From Geminicoccaceae bacterium (GTDB taxonomy: Bacteria; Pseudomonadota; Alphaproteobacteria; Geminicoccales; Geminicoccaceae), in assembly GCA_028279345.1 (NCBI GenBank), contig JANQNY010000077.1, positions 170,775 through 234,774 of the forward strand: DNA of 64,000 bases, read 5' to 3'. Shown here piece after piece: positions 38,341 through 46,583 of the stretch. The stretch's first letter is position 1. Each line of letters opens with the position of its first letter. The notes under the pieces are model-generated. The model did not search any database. It saw only the letters and a list, made by a program, of their open reading frames with translations, and was not told the origin of the DNA. The translations under genes and the position numbers were made by a program.

Positions 38341-39063
38341 ATGAGCCAGTTCGTGCTCGTGCATGGAGCCTGGCATGGCGGCTGGTGCTGGTCGCGTGTC
38401 TTGCGTATCCTCCGGCAGGCGGGGCACGACGCCCATGCCGTCACCCTCACCGGGCTGGGTGAGCGCGCACATCTCCTGAGCGCGGAGATCAGGCTCGACA
38501 CCCACATCGAGGACGTGGTCGGTCTCATCCGCTGCGAGGAACTCGAGGGGGTGGTCCTGGTCGGGCACAGCTATGCGGGGATGGTCATCACCGGCGTCGC
38601 CGACCGTCTGCAGCGGCAGTCACCCGGTCGGCTGCGCCACCTGGTCTATCTCGATGCAATGACGCCACGGCCGGGAGAAAGCTGGAGCAGCAGGCACACT
38701 CCGGAGGTCAGGGACGCCCGCCTCACCGAGGCGCATAGGTCCGGCGGTATCGCCATCCCTCCGCCCGATGCCTCGGTCTTCGGCGTCGGGGGCGAGGATT
38801 GCGCGTGGGTGGCGCGACACCTGACGCCTCACCCGTTCGGCACCTATCAAGACCCGCTCGACTTCGATGCCGACCGCGTGGCCGATCTGCCGCGGACCTT
38901 CATCGACTGCACATCGCCGGCCTTCCCGACCATCGAGCCGATGCGCCGGCAAGTGCGCGAGGAGCCGGGGTGGCGGGTCGTCGAACTGGAGACCGGGCAC
39001 GACGCCATGGTGATTGCCCCGGAGGCACTGACGGCGCTGCTGCTCGATTGCGCGCGCGGGTGA
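38341..39063 (+). CDS. Alpha/beta hydrolase (esterase/lactonase type)
   Basis: 240 residues with the plant-type salicylate esterase/hydroxynitrile lyase-like layout: oxyanion region VLVHGAWHGGWCW at residues 5-17, nucleophile GHSYAG (Ser about residue 79) and catalytic His in ETGHDAMV (about 221). It hydrolyses an ester or related bond. Last gene of the GH15-ndh-gdh-GMC unit, 27 nt after the GMC stop. Opening of a lactone made by the dehydrogenases would fit but is not shown by sequence. Confidence 0.8.
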   Translation: MSQFVLVHGAWHGGWCWSRVLRILRQAGHDAHAVTLTGLGERAHLLSAEIRLDTHIEDVVGLIRCEELEGVVLVGHSYAGMVITGVADRLQRQSPGRLRHLVYLDAMTPRPGESWSSRHTPEVRDARLTEAHRSGGIAIPPPDASVFGVGGEDCAWVARHLTPHPFGTYQDPLDFDADRVADLPRTFIDCTSPAFPTIEPMRRQVREEPGWRVVELETGHDAMVIAPEALTALLLDCARG

Positions 39064-39168
39064 GCGCGGCGCGTTTGCGGCTGGCCGTGTCAAAGCAAAT
39101 GTGACGCCTCCGCAGTCCTGGCGTCGGCCGCGCTGTTGCGGCGAGGGCGCCGCCACCAAGACGCCTCG

Positions 39169-40536
39169 TCAGCCGCCGAGGAGGCCGAGCCCGCTCAGCA
39201 GGATCAAGACGATGGCGGCGGGCGCCACGACGCGGCAGACCCACAACCAGGCCGTAGCGAGACCGAACCGGTACAAGCCGCCGCTGGTGGCTTCGTCGAT
39301 GGCACGGTTTCCAAATGCCCAGCCGGTGAAGACGGCGATGGCGAAGGCGCCGATCGGTAGCGCCAAGTTCGTCGTGAGGAAGTCCATCCAGTCGAAGAAG
39401 TTCCGTCCGGCGAAGCGAACCTCCTCCCAGATTCCGAAGGAGTAGGCCGACGGAATGCCCACGGCGAAGATCAGCGTGCCGCCGATGAGGGCGGCGGATG
39501 TCCGCCGCACGCCCAGCTCGTCGACCATGAAGGCGAGGACGACCTCGAACAGGTTGATGGCCGACGTGACGGCGGCGATGAGCAGCAGCAGGAAGAACAG
39601 AGTGCCGAACATCTGGCCCGCCGGCATCTCGGCGAACACCGCCGGCAAGGTGATGTAGGTCAGGGGTGGGCCGCTTGCCGGGTCGAACCCGAAGGCGAAC
39701 ACCGCTGGAAGAATGATGAGGCCGGCCAAGAGCGCCACGATCAAGTCGAGCGTCACGATCCAACCCGTGGCACTCGGCAGGTTGACCGAGCGCGACAGGT
39801 AGGAGGCGTAGGTGAGCATGGCGCCGACACCGACGGCGACCGAGAAGAGCGCCTGCGACAGGGCGGCGAGAAACATCTCGCCGCTGATCCGCGCGAAGTC
39901 GGGCACGAGGAAGAAGGCGATGCCGGCACCAGCGCCGGGCAGGGTGACGCTGCGCACGACGAGGATCAGGACGAGGACGAAAAGGATCGGCATCAGCAAG
40001 CGGCACCAGCGCTCGATCCCGGCCCGCACACCGCCGATGGCGATGCCGACCGTGAGCGCCATGAACACGGCGTGGCAGAGGATCGGCCAGATGGGATGGC
40101 CGATGAGCCCGCCGAACGCCGGGCCGAGATCAGCCGGATCGGACGACGGAAAGCCGATCCCTATCGAGCGGATCAGGTAGGCGACGGTCCAGCCGCCGAC
40201 GACGCTGTAGAACGAGAGGATGACAAAGGCCGCAGCGACGCCGAGGACGCCGAAGATGGGCCAGAGACCGCCGCCGAGAGCGCGATAGGCGCCGACCGGG
40301 TTGTGCTGCGCCGCACGGCCGACCACGAACTCGGCGAGCAGCACGCTGATCGCGACGGTGAACGTGAGCGCGAGGTAGATGATCAGGAAGGCGCCGCCGC
40401 CGTTCTCGCCCGTGAGGTAGGGAAAGCGCCAGATATTGCCGAGGCCCACCGCAGCGCCGGCACTGGCCAGGATGAAGCCCAAGTGCGAGCCCCAGGAGCC
40501 GCGTGTCCCTGCTGCCGGCGCGACGGTATCGCTCAT
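39169..40536 (-). CDS. Sodium-dependent amino acid transporter, NSS/SNF family (TnaT-like)
   Basis: 455 residues with about 12 membrane segments. TM1 carries ASAGAAVGLGNIWRFPYLTG and ENGGGAFLIIY, the LeuT-fold substrate and Na+ site. Bacterial NSS proteins import amino acids; TnaT of Symbiobacterium is a tryptophan transporter encoded next to tryptophanase. That comparison matters because the small ORF directly upstream begins with a tryptophanase N-terminus and its stop overlaps this start (ATGA). Tryptophan or another aromatic amino acid is therefore the leading guess. GGAG lies nine bases before the ATG. Confidence 0.88.
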   Translation of the reverse strand: MSDTVAPAAGTRGSWGSHLGFILASAGAAVGLGNIWRFPYLTGENGGGAFLIIYLALTFTVAISVLLAEFVVGRAAQHNPVGAYRALGGGLWPIFGVLGVAAAFVILSFYSVVGGWTVAYLIRSIGIGFPSSDPADLGPAFGGLIGHPIWPILCHAVFMALTVGIAIGGVRAGIERWCRLLMPILFVLVLILVVRSVTLPGAGAGIAFFLVPDFARISGEMFLAALSQALFSVAVGVGAMLTYASYLSRSVNLPSATGWIVTLDLIVALLAGLIILPAVFAFGFDPASGPPLTYITLPAVFAEMPAGQMFGTLFFLLLLIAAVTSAINLFEVVLAFMVDELGVRRTSAALIGGTLIFAVGIPSAYSFGIWEEVRFAGRNFFDWMDFLTTNLALPIGAFAIAVFTGWAFGNRAIDEATSGGLYRFGLATAWLWVCRVVAPAAIVLILLSGLGLLGG

Positions 40537-40685
40537 GTGCGTGATCTCCAGAGACTGCGCGGTGGTTGGTCGGCGGCGGATGCCCGCAACGAGACATGCT
40601 TGCCGCGCATCGCCGGTGCCCGCGTCGTCATACGAACGGGTTCGACGGCTTTGATCCTGAACGGCTCGATGATCGTCTTCGGCAT
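40533..40685 (-). pseudogene. Tryptophanase N-terminal remnant, now a 50-codon ORF coupled to the NSS transporter gene
   Basis: A 50-residue frame beginning MPKTIIEPFRIKAVEPVR, continuing MTTRA. E. coli TnaA has EPFRIRVIEPVKRTTRA in the same place, so about 23 residues (40685-40617) are recognisably a beta-eliminating lyase N-terminus. After that the frame continues with unrelated residues and stops in an ATGA overlap with the transporter start. The catalytic body of the enzyme, including the PLP lysine, is missing. A strong GGGGAGG ribosome binding site remains seven bases before the ATG. Most simply, an internal deletion removed tnaA and left its translation start, which may now promote translation of the transporter. 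Confidence 0.65.
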
Positions 40686-41025
40686 CGCCCGTCCTCCCCG
40701 TGCGCAAGTATTGGCAGGCACACTAGCTTTGCGTCTGCTGCTGCACAATCCACCGGTTAAGTTGACTCTGCTCCACCAAAAAAACTCAGCACACCAAGTG
40801 TTATCACGTGGAGGCCTTCTGCATCTGCCCTATTGCAATAGAGGCAGGTGGCAGACGGACAGCGATACTGCATTCAAATCGCGGCTCAGCATTTGCTTGT
40901 GGTTTTGAAAAGGTTGTGCCGATGGCTTGCTATTCGCCAAATGGTTGGCACCTGCCATTCAGGTCCAGAGTAGTGCCGCGCACGTCCGCACGATACGCAA
41001 CGATGAGGTCGCTAAGTGACGTTGC
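40686..41025. other. Intergenic region between the NSS unit and the GMC gene
   Basis: About 340 bp, lower in GC than its surroundings, with no supported gene on either strand. It contains the inverted repeat at 40825-40847 and presumably the promoter of the transporter unit. Confidence 0.4.
40825..40847. repeat. Inverted repeat upstream of the tnaA remnant/NSS unit
   Basis: CTGCCCTATTGCAATAG followed by AGGCAG: the 12-bp core CTATTGCAATAG is a perfect palindrome and the outer CTGCC/GGCAG arms pair with a one-base offset. It lies about 140 bp upstream of the remnant start and 180 bp past the end of the GMC gene, so it could be an operator for the transporter unit or part of a terminator. There is no T-run directly after it. 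Confidence 0.5.
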
Positions 41026-42639
41026 CTAGGCTGCACCGCGCCCGAGGATAAGGTCGGCCGCCTTCTCGCCGATCATGATCGCCGGTGCGTTGGTGTTGCC
41101 GGAGATGAGGGTCGGCATGATCGATGCGTCGGCTACACGCAGGCCCTCGAGCCCGCGCACCCGTAGCTCCGGGTCGCAGACCACGTCGGGGTCGTCCTTG
41201 GGCCCCATGCGGCAGGTGCTCGACGCGTGAAAGAGCGTGCCGCCGGTCGCCTTGGCGAACGCCAAAAGAGCTTCGTCCGTGGTCTTGTCGGCACCCGGCT
41301 TCACCTCTCGGCGGAGGAAGGGCGCCAGGGGCGGTTGCGCCTGAACCCGCCTCGCCAGCTTGAGACCGTCCACGAGCGTCTGACAATCGGTCTCGGTCGC
41401 CAGGTAGTTGGGATGGATCGCCGGCGGTACGAGCGGATCAGCACTCTTCAGTCCGACGTGGCCGCGGCTTTCTGGGCGGAGCTGGCAGACGGAAACGGTG
41501 TATCCAGAGAAGGGATGCAATGCCGCGCCGGGCTTGTCGGCGGAAAAGAGGATGACGTGGAACTGCACGTCCGGGGTCGCCAGCTCGGGGCGGGTGCGCG
41601 CGAAGACGAACACCTGTCCGGCGCCGACGGTGAGCGGGCCCGCCTTCTGCAGTAACCACCGAAGCCCGCACCAGGCCTGCTTGAGTGGGCTTCGGTAGAT
41701 ATCGTTCAAGGTGACGGCCTGCGGGCTCTCGAAGATGAGCCGTGCCTGGTAGTGATCCTGCAGATGGCGCCCCACGGCGGGTAGCGCGTGCCGCACCTCG
41801 ATGCCATGGGGCTCGAGGTCGCCCGGCGCACCGATGCCCGAGAGCACCAGCAAATGCGGTGAGCCGACGGCGCCCGCCGCCAGGACCACCTCGCGCCGAC
41901 TATGCGCCGCGTGCTCGCTGCCGCCATGGCGGTAGCGCACGCCGGCGACGCGCCGGTCGTCGAGGATCAGGCCCGTGCTCTGCGCGCCGGTGACCACCTT
42001 GAGGTTGGAGCGTTTGCGTGCCGGGTTGAGGTAGGCGGTTGCGGCCGAGCTGCGGAGACGGCCGCGGATGGTGAGCTGGTAGTGGCCGACGCCTTCCTGG
42101 GTCTTGCCGTTGTAGTCGGAATTGCGGGGAAGACCCGCCTGCTCTGCCGCTTGGATGTAGGCGGCGCAGAGCGGGTTCATGTAGGTCATGTCGCGGACCG
42201 ACAGCGGACCGCCCGTGCCGTGATAGCCCTCGGGGTCGGGATGCTCCTTGTCTTCGGAGCGGCGGAAATAGGGGAGCACGTCGGCGTAGGACCAGCCAGT
42301 GCAGCCGAGCTGCCTCCAGAGATCATAGTCCTCGGCTTGGCCGCGCACGTAGAGCAGCCCGTTGATCGAACTCGACCCACCGAGAACCTTGCCGCGCGGC
42401 CACGACAAAGCGCGGCCGCCGAGATTGGGATCCGGTTCGGTCGTAAGGCACCAGTCGTTACGCGGATCGCCGATCGTCTTGTAGTAGCCCACGGGGAGAT
42501 GAATCCACGGGTTCCTGTCTTCCCCGCCCGCCTCCAGGAGGAGCACCCGTGTGGCTGGGTCGGCGCTCAGGCGATTGGCCAGCACGCAGCCGGCCGATCC
42601 CGCGCCGACGATGATGAAGTCCCATGGTTCCTCGACCAA
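41026..42639 (-). CDS. GMC family oxidoreductase, choline dehydrogenase-like
   Basis: 537 residues. FAD motif FIIVGAGSAGCVLANRLS at residues 7-24, signature 1 GKVLGGSSSINGLLYVRG, signature 2 GAVGSPHLLVLSGIG and active-site HASSTCRMG plus a C-terminal Asn-containing segment SGNTNAPAIMIGEKAA. The start is taken as TTG at 42639, five bases after AGGGAGG; the in-frame ATG 18 codons upstream has no ribosome binding site and adds residues without homology. Family members oxidise choline, polyethylene glycol or long-chain alcohols. No betB neighbour is present, so betaine synthesis is not implied. It is 24 kb from the mft locus; an MftG-type role was considered but motifs do not decide it. Confidence 0.85.
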   Translation of the reverse strand: MVEEPWDFIIVGAGSAGCVLANRLSADPATRVLLLEAGGEDRNPWIHLPVGYYKTIGDPRNDWCLTTEPDPNLGGRALSWPRGKVLGGSSSINGLLYVRGQAEDYDLWRQLGCTGWSYADVLPYFRRSEDKEHPDPEGYHGTGGPLSVRDMTYMNPLCAAYIQAAEQAGLPRNSDYNGKTQEGVGHYQLTIRGRLRSSAATAYLNPARKRSNLKVVTGAQSTGLILDDRRVAGVRYRHGGSEHAAHSRREVVLAAGAVGSPHLLVLSGIGAPGDLEPHGIEVRHALPAVGRHLQDHYQARLIFESPQAVTLNDIYRSPLKQAWCGLRWLLQKAGPLTVGAGQVFVFARTRPELATPDVQFHVILFSADKPGAALHPFSGYTVSVCQLRPESRGHVGLKSADPLVPPAIHPNYLATETDCQTLVDGLKLARRVQAQPPLAPFLRREVKPGADKTTDEALLAFAKATGGTLFHASSTCRMGPKDDPDVVCDPELRVRGLEGLRVADASIMPTLISGNTNAPAIMIGEKAADLILGRGAA

Positions 42640-42788
42640 GCGCACCTCCCTGTTATCGTTGCGACTGGTGTCGGTGGCGCGACGGCCTATCACCTATTGC
42701 GGCATTGATCATGCCGGGCGCAACAAGTGGTGAGCAGAGGCCGTTCCTGTTAAAAACATCTGAAATAAACTTGTGAGAAACGTAGCAC

Positions 42789-43205
42789 ATGCGCGCTGTT
42801 TTAGTGTTCGTCGGGTTGCTCACCATTTGCGTTTCAGCGGCAGCATGGGAGGTCAGTGAGGCGGACAGCTTCGGCTACAGGCGCGCCATGGTGGCTGGTG
42901 AGGGTGGTCGGCTCGCGATCGTTTGCCCGCCTGACCGGGCGCCTTTCGCCGTGCCGGTCGTGGAGCCGCGTCCCGACGGCGGTACGAACGGTGACGTCGT
43001 GCTCGGTCTCGAGGTCGACGGTGTGCGCCACGAGCAAGCGATGCGTTGCTCCGAGTTCGTCTGCGAGGCCGAGCTTCTGGAGGCGAGCTGGCGCGCGCTC
43101 CATGAGGGCACGCACGTCACGCTCTGGTATGACGACGGACGCGGCCCCACCTTGCCGCTCGAGGGCTCGGCGGAAGCGCTCGCCGCCTGCAGCACCCACT
43201 TCTGA
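42789..43205 (+). CDS. Small secreted protein of unknown function
   Basis: 138 residues with a clear signal peptide (MRAVLVFVGLLTICVSAAAW, cleavage probably after AAA). The mature part has four cysteines (ICP P, RCSEF, VCEAE, AACSTHF) that could form disulfides, and no domain I recognise. Ribosome binding site is weak. It sits 26 nt before the HCCA isomerase-like gene on the same strand. Coding is supported by frame length, signal peptide and codon pattern. Confidence 0.65.
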   Translation: MRAVLVFVGLLTICVSAAAWEVSEADSFGYRRAMVAGEGGRLAIVCPPDRAPFAVPVVEPRPDGGTNGDVVLGLEVDGVRHEQAMRCSEFVCEAELLEASWRALHEGTHVTLWYDDGRGPTLPLEGSAEALAACSTHF

Positions 43206-43231
43206 AATCGGGCGCGTTGGGGAGGATCACC

Positions 43232-43822
43232 ATGCGCCCGCCGCTCGACGTCTACTACGCGATCACGTCGGTCTGGAGCTTCCTCGCCTGGGATCGGCTG
43301 CGGGCACTGGTCGAGCGCTATCAGCTCGACGTCCGCTACCATCCGCTCGACTACCCGACGGTCTTTGCGGCGACCGGCGGTCTGCCGCTGCCCAAGCGGG
43401 GGCCGGCGCGGCAGCGCTATCGCCTCGTGGAACTTGAGCGCTGGACGAAGCGGCTCGGGGTCGAGCTGAACCAGCAGCCCAAGTTCTTTCCCGTCGATGA
43501 GACCGAGGCGGCCCAACTGGTGCTCGCCGCCCGCGAGCAAGGCCATGACCCTTGGTCGCTGACGCGTGCCTTCATGGCCGCGATCTGGCACCAGGAGCGC
43601 GACATCGCCGACGAGGCGACCCGCCGCGCGATCCTCGAAGAGCAGGGCCTCGACCCGGCGCCGCTTCTCGCCGCCGCTCCGGCGATGGCCGAGGTCCGCG
43701 GGCGGGAGACCGAGCAGGCGATCGCCAGGGGCGTCTTCGGCGCTCCCTTCTTCATCTATGGCGACGAGCCCTTCTGGGGCCAGGACCGTCTCGACTTCCT
43801 GGAGCGCGCGCTGGCGGCGTAG
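43232..43822 (+). CDS. DsbA-family / 2-hydroxychromene-2-carboxylate isomerase-like protein
   Basis: 196 residues of the thioredoxin-fold HCCA isomerase/GST kappa family. It begins PLDVYYAITSVWSFLAWDRL (the family's Ser-containing site replaces the CxxC of DsbA) and ends GVFGAPFFIYGDEPFWGQDR-LDFLE, the conserved cis-Pro and C-terminal motif. HCCA isomerase works in naphthalene degradation with glutathione; most genomic members are of unknown glutathione-dependent function. The ATG follows GGGGAGG by seven bases. A broken copy of its C-terminus lies at 46053-46190. Confidence 0.82.
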   Translation: MRPPLDVYYAITSVWSFLAWDRLRALVERYQLDVRYHPLDYPTVFAATGGLPLPKRGPARQRYRLVELERWTKRLGVELNQQPKFFPVDETEAAQLVLAAREQGHDPWSLTRAFMAAIWHQERDIADEATRRAILEEQGLDPAPLLAAAPAMAEVRGRETEQAIARGVFGAPFFIYGDEPFWGQDRLDFLERALAA

Positions 43823-43887
43823 GGCGCGGTCATGTAGGCCGGACGTCCGCTGTTCGACAAGCTCCCGATCCTGCGCTCGAGACCGGC

Positions 43888-44766
43888 TCAGCGCCGGCGC
43901 GACCAGAAGTAGGACTGATTGGCGCCGTCAAGCGCGCCGAGCCCAGCCGTCGCGCCGAGGTCGTAGGCCGCGAGCGTCGCCTCGGCCACCGGCAGCGTCG
44001 CACCCGACCCCCGCGCTTCCTCGACCATCGTGTGCAGGTCCTTCCGCATGCCGTCGACATCGAACGTGCCTGGGACGTTCTCACCGTCCAGCGCCCTGGC
44101 GACGAGGGCGGCCCGGTTCTTGAGGACGTTCGGGCCGGCGGAACTGTCGGCGAGAATAGCGACCAGCTGCTCGCCGGTGAGGCCGACGTCACGACAGAGC
44201 GCCAACGCCTCGCCCAGGGCCTGCCAGTAGACCGCTAGAGGGAGGTTCACGGCGAGCTTCACACGCGCGCCATCGCCGACCTCGCCAACATGGTCCAGCC
44301 GCCGACACAGCTGCTCCAGGATCGGCCGAGCCCGCGCGACATGCTCTGCGTCACCACCGACGAAACCCAGAAGCCTGCCTTCGCGCGCTGGTGCCACCGT
44401 GCCGCCGACCGGGCACTCCACGAAAGCGGCGCCGGCTGCCAAGACTTTCGCAGCCAGCGCCAGCTCCACCGCGGAGCGAACCGTACTCATCTCGATGAAG
44501 AGCTTGTCACGCAGCGGGCGCGTCAGCAGGCCATCGGTTCCACTGTACACGGCGTCGATCGCGGCGGCGTCGGTGAGGATCGTGATGACGATGTCGGCTT
44601 CGGCCACAAGGTCCTGCGGCTTTGGCGTGACGGTGGCGCCCTTCGCTACGAGCGGCTCCGTCCGGGCCGCCGTCCGGTTCCAGACTGCGACCTCGCGGCC
44701 TTGCGCAAGAAGCCGCTCGGCGATGGCGGAACCCATCCTGCCCGTGCCGGCGATCCCGATTCTCAT
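43888..44766 (-). CDS. NAD(P)-dependent oxidoreductase, 3-hydroxyisobutyrate dehydrogenase family
   Basis: 292 residues: N-terminal IGIAGTGRMGSAIAERLLAQG dinucleotide fold with VWNRTAAR suggesting NADP preference, substrate loop VECPVGGTVAPAREGRLLGF, and catalytic Lys in GARVKLAVNLPL. The family reduces or oxidises beta-hydroxy acids; this member is diverged from the GarR-like protein at 26032-26961 (for example CPVGG for APVSG). The ATG follows GGGAGG by six bases. It is divergent from the orphan binding-protein gene; function not assigned. Confidence 0.8.
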   Translation of the reverse strand: MRIGIAGTGRMGSAIAERLLAQGREVAVWNRTAARTEPLVAKGATVTPKPQDLVAEADIVITILTDAAAIDAVYSGTDGLLTRPLRDKLFIEMSTVRSAVELALAAKVLAAGAAFVECPVGGTVAPAREGRLLGFVGGDAEHVARARPILEQLCRRLDHVGEVGDGARVKLAVNLPLAVYWQALGEALALCRDVGLTGEQLVAILADSSAGPNVLKNRAALVARALDGENVPGTFDVDGMRKDLHTMVEEARGSGATLPVAEATLAAYDLGATAGLGALDGANQSYFWSRRR

Positions 44767-44878
44767 GGTCGTCCTCCCTCATTGCCCGTTCATCGACCTC
44801 TGGACAGGCCCATACGACCTTGTCATTCCCTGATCTCGCGCCGTTGTGAACGGCGTCAACACACAGGGAGGGTCAAAA

Positions 44879-45895
44879 ATGACGATGAGAGTGCCCGGCT
44901 CGTGGCTCGGTGGCGGCTTGGCTGCAGCCCTTCTTCTAGCCAGTTCGGTGCACGCGCAGACGGCCGTGACTGTGGCGGTGCCCAATCCGTCGGCCATCAC
45001 CTGGCTGCCACTGTGGGTGGCGATCGGCGAGGGCTATATGGAGGACGAGGGGCTAGAGGTCACGGTCCAGGCCGTCGACGGCTCCTCGCAAGTGCTGCAG
45101 GCGATGTCCGCCGATCAGGCCGAGATCGGTGCGCCTGGTCCCGGCCCGGTCCTCGCCGCGCGCGCCCGCGGCGTCGATGTGGTCTTCATCTACAATTTGT
45201 ATCCGAAAAGCGTCTTCGGGCTGATGGTGCAAGCTGATAGCGCCTACGAGTCGCCCGCGGATCTTAAGGGGACTGTTGTCGGCGTGGGCACGGCGGACGG
45301 CGCCGAAGTCGCCTTTGCAAGGGCTATCCTCAACGACCTAGATATGGGTGAGGGCACGGACTACGAGTTCCTGCCGGTCGGCGACGGCGGAACGGCGACG
45401 GTCGCCTTCATGCGGGACGAGGTGAAGTCCTACGCCGCGGCGGTCAGCGATGCCGCCATCATGGCGTCACGCGGGCTGGAGTTGCGTGAGATCACCCCCG
45501 AACCCTATCTCGCCTTCTTCGGTAACGGCTTCGCGACGATGCGCGACTACCTAGAAGCAAACCCTGAGGTGATCGAGGGCTTCGGCAGGGCGCTCGTGCG
45601 CGGCATGGCGTTCGCCACGGACCCCGCCAACCTGGACACCGCGCTCGACCATGCCGCCGCCGGCAACCCGCAGGAGGGAGAAGATCGTGACTTCGCCGCG
45701 GCGCTGTTGGCCTCGGTCGTCGAGCGAATGACACCCACCGATGCCTTCGCCGATCATGGCTACGGCTATCAGCCGCCGGAGCACTGGGAACTCTGGCATG
45801 AGAGCGCCCAAGAGAGCGGTACGCTCAGCGAGCCGTTGGACGATCTCGGAGCCAGCTACACGAACGAGCTGGTCGAGACCTGGAACGCGAACTGA
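44879..45895 (+). CDS. Orphan ABC substrate-binding protein, NitT/TauT/SsuA type
   Basis: 338 residues with a signal peptide (MTMRVPGSWLGGGLAAALLL, cleavage after VHA near residue 26). The mature part is a NMT1/SsuA-like fold: ITWLPLWVAIGEGYMEDEGLE, VLQAMSADQAEIGAPGPGPVL, VDVVFIYNLYPKSVFGLMV and FMRDEVKSYAAAVSD. Such proteins bind sulfonates, nitrate, pyrimidine precursors or similar small molecules. GGGAGGG is seven bases before the ATG. No permease or ATPase gene is adjacent, so it must share a transporter encoded elsewhere or have lost it. Confidence 0.85.
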   Translation: MTMRVPGSWLGGGLAAALLLASSVHAQTAVTVAVPNPSAITWLPLWVAIGEGYMEDEGLEVTVQAVDGSSQVLQAMSADQAEIGAPGPGPVLAARARGVDVVFIYNLYPKSVFGLMVQADSAYESPADLKGTVVGVGTADGAEVAFARAILNDLDMGEGTDYEFLPVGDGGTATVAFMRDEVKSYAAAVSDAAIMASRGLELREITPEPYLAFFGNGFATMRDYLEANPEVIEGFGRALVRGMAFATDPANLDTALDHAAAGNPQEGEDRDFAAALLASVVERMTPTDAFADHGYGYQPPEHWELWHESAQESGTLSEPLDDLGASYTNELVETWNAN

Positions 45896-46052
45896 GGATT
45901 CACTGCCGACCGGCGCTGTCCGCACCGTTCGGCAGGTAAGGCGCGGTAGCGTGGTCCAGAGGTTTCGTTCATCGCGTCGCCTATCCTTCCGCACCCGGTT
46001 TGACGTCGGGAGGTTCCTTGTGGCCCGCGGTGCGGGGCTTGAGGGCGTGGAT

Positions 46053-46190
46053 CGTCACGAAGCCGAACAAGCGATGGCGAGAGAGGTCTTCGACGCTTCG
46101 TTCTTCCACGGTGACAAGCCCTTCTGGGGACAGGACCGTGTCGACTTTCTGGAGCGCGCGCTGGGTCATGAATTGGCCTTCCACGTGTGA
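46053..46190 (+). pseudogene. C-terminal remnant of an HCCA isomerase-like gene
   Basis: A frame of 45 codons reads EAEQAMAREVFDASFFHGD then KPFWGQDRVDFLERAL, matching ETEQAIARGVFGAPFFIYGD and EPFWGQDRLDFLERAL at the end of the intact gene 2.2 kb upstream. One codon is missing in the middle of the copy, and there is no N-terminal two thirds and no plausible start. It is the tail of a second, degraded family member or of a partial duplication. Confidence 0.75.
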
Positions 46191-46196
46191 CCGCTG

Positions 46197-46583
46197 CTAG
46201 GCGAAATGCCGAAGTGCCGAGGCTACGCCGTCGTAGAGCTCGGGGTCCGCGTGGAGGTCGGGGACGCTCGTTTGGGCGTCGACATTGGCCTGGAACGCCT
46301 GCTCGGCGCGCTCGGGCATGCCCGGCCGGTCAATCAGCGCGGCCACGCAATGGCGAATCGCGGGCATCGGTGGCTCGCTCGCAGCGCCCTCCATGTCCTG
46401 CCAGACCATGCGCACGACGAGGGCGCAGTGGTGCGCGAGCAAGGCCTGCTCGCGCGTGACGCACTCGGTGGCCAGGTCGTCGAGCCCCCAGTCGCGCAGG
46501 CGTTGGAGCAGGAAGGGCGGTGCCGTCCCAGGCTCGCCGATCGTCGGCAGTCGATCAAAGGCCGTCTGGGTGTCCTCAACCAT
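46197..46583 (-). CDS. Hypothetical protein downstream of the CNB/flavoprotein fusion
   Basis: 128 residues, mostly helical by pattern, beginning MVEDTQTAFDRLPTIGEPGT, with a hydrophobic helix LLAHHCALVVRMVWQDME and a second helical half. No domain recognised and no signal peptide. The ATG overlaps the end of the upstream fusion gene by 8 nt, so it is probably co-translated and may act with it. Confidence 0.6.
   Translation of the reverse strand: MVEDTQTAFDRLPTIGEPGTAPPFLLQRLRDWGLDDLATECVTREQALLAHHCALVVRMVWQDMEGAASEPPMPAIRHCVAALIDRPGMPERAEQAFQANVDAQTSVPDLHADPELYDGVASALRHFA

Noticed and set aside
41026..42639. GMC enzyme as MftG, the mycofactocin-linked GMC oxidoreductase
   Set aside because: It lies 24 kb from the mft locus and its motifs are those of general choline-dehydrogenase-like proteins; the mft locus already has an ETF/FixCX route.
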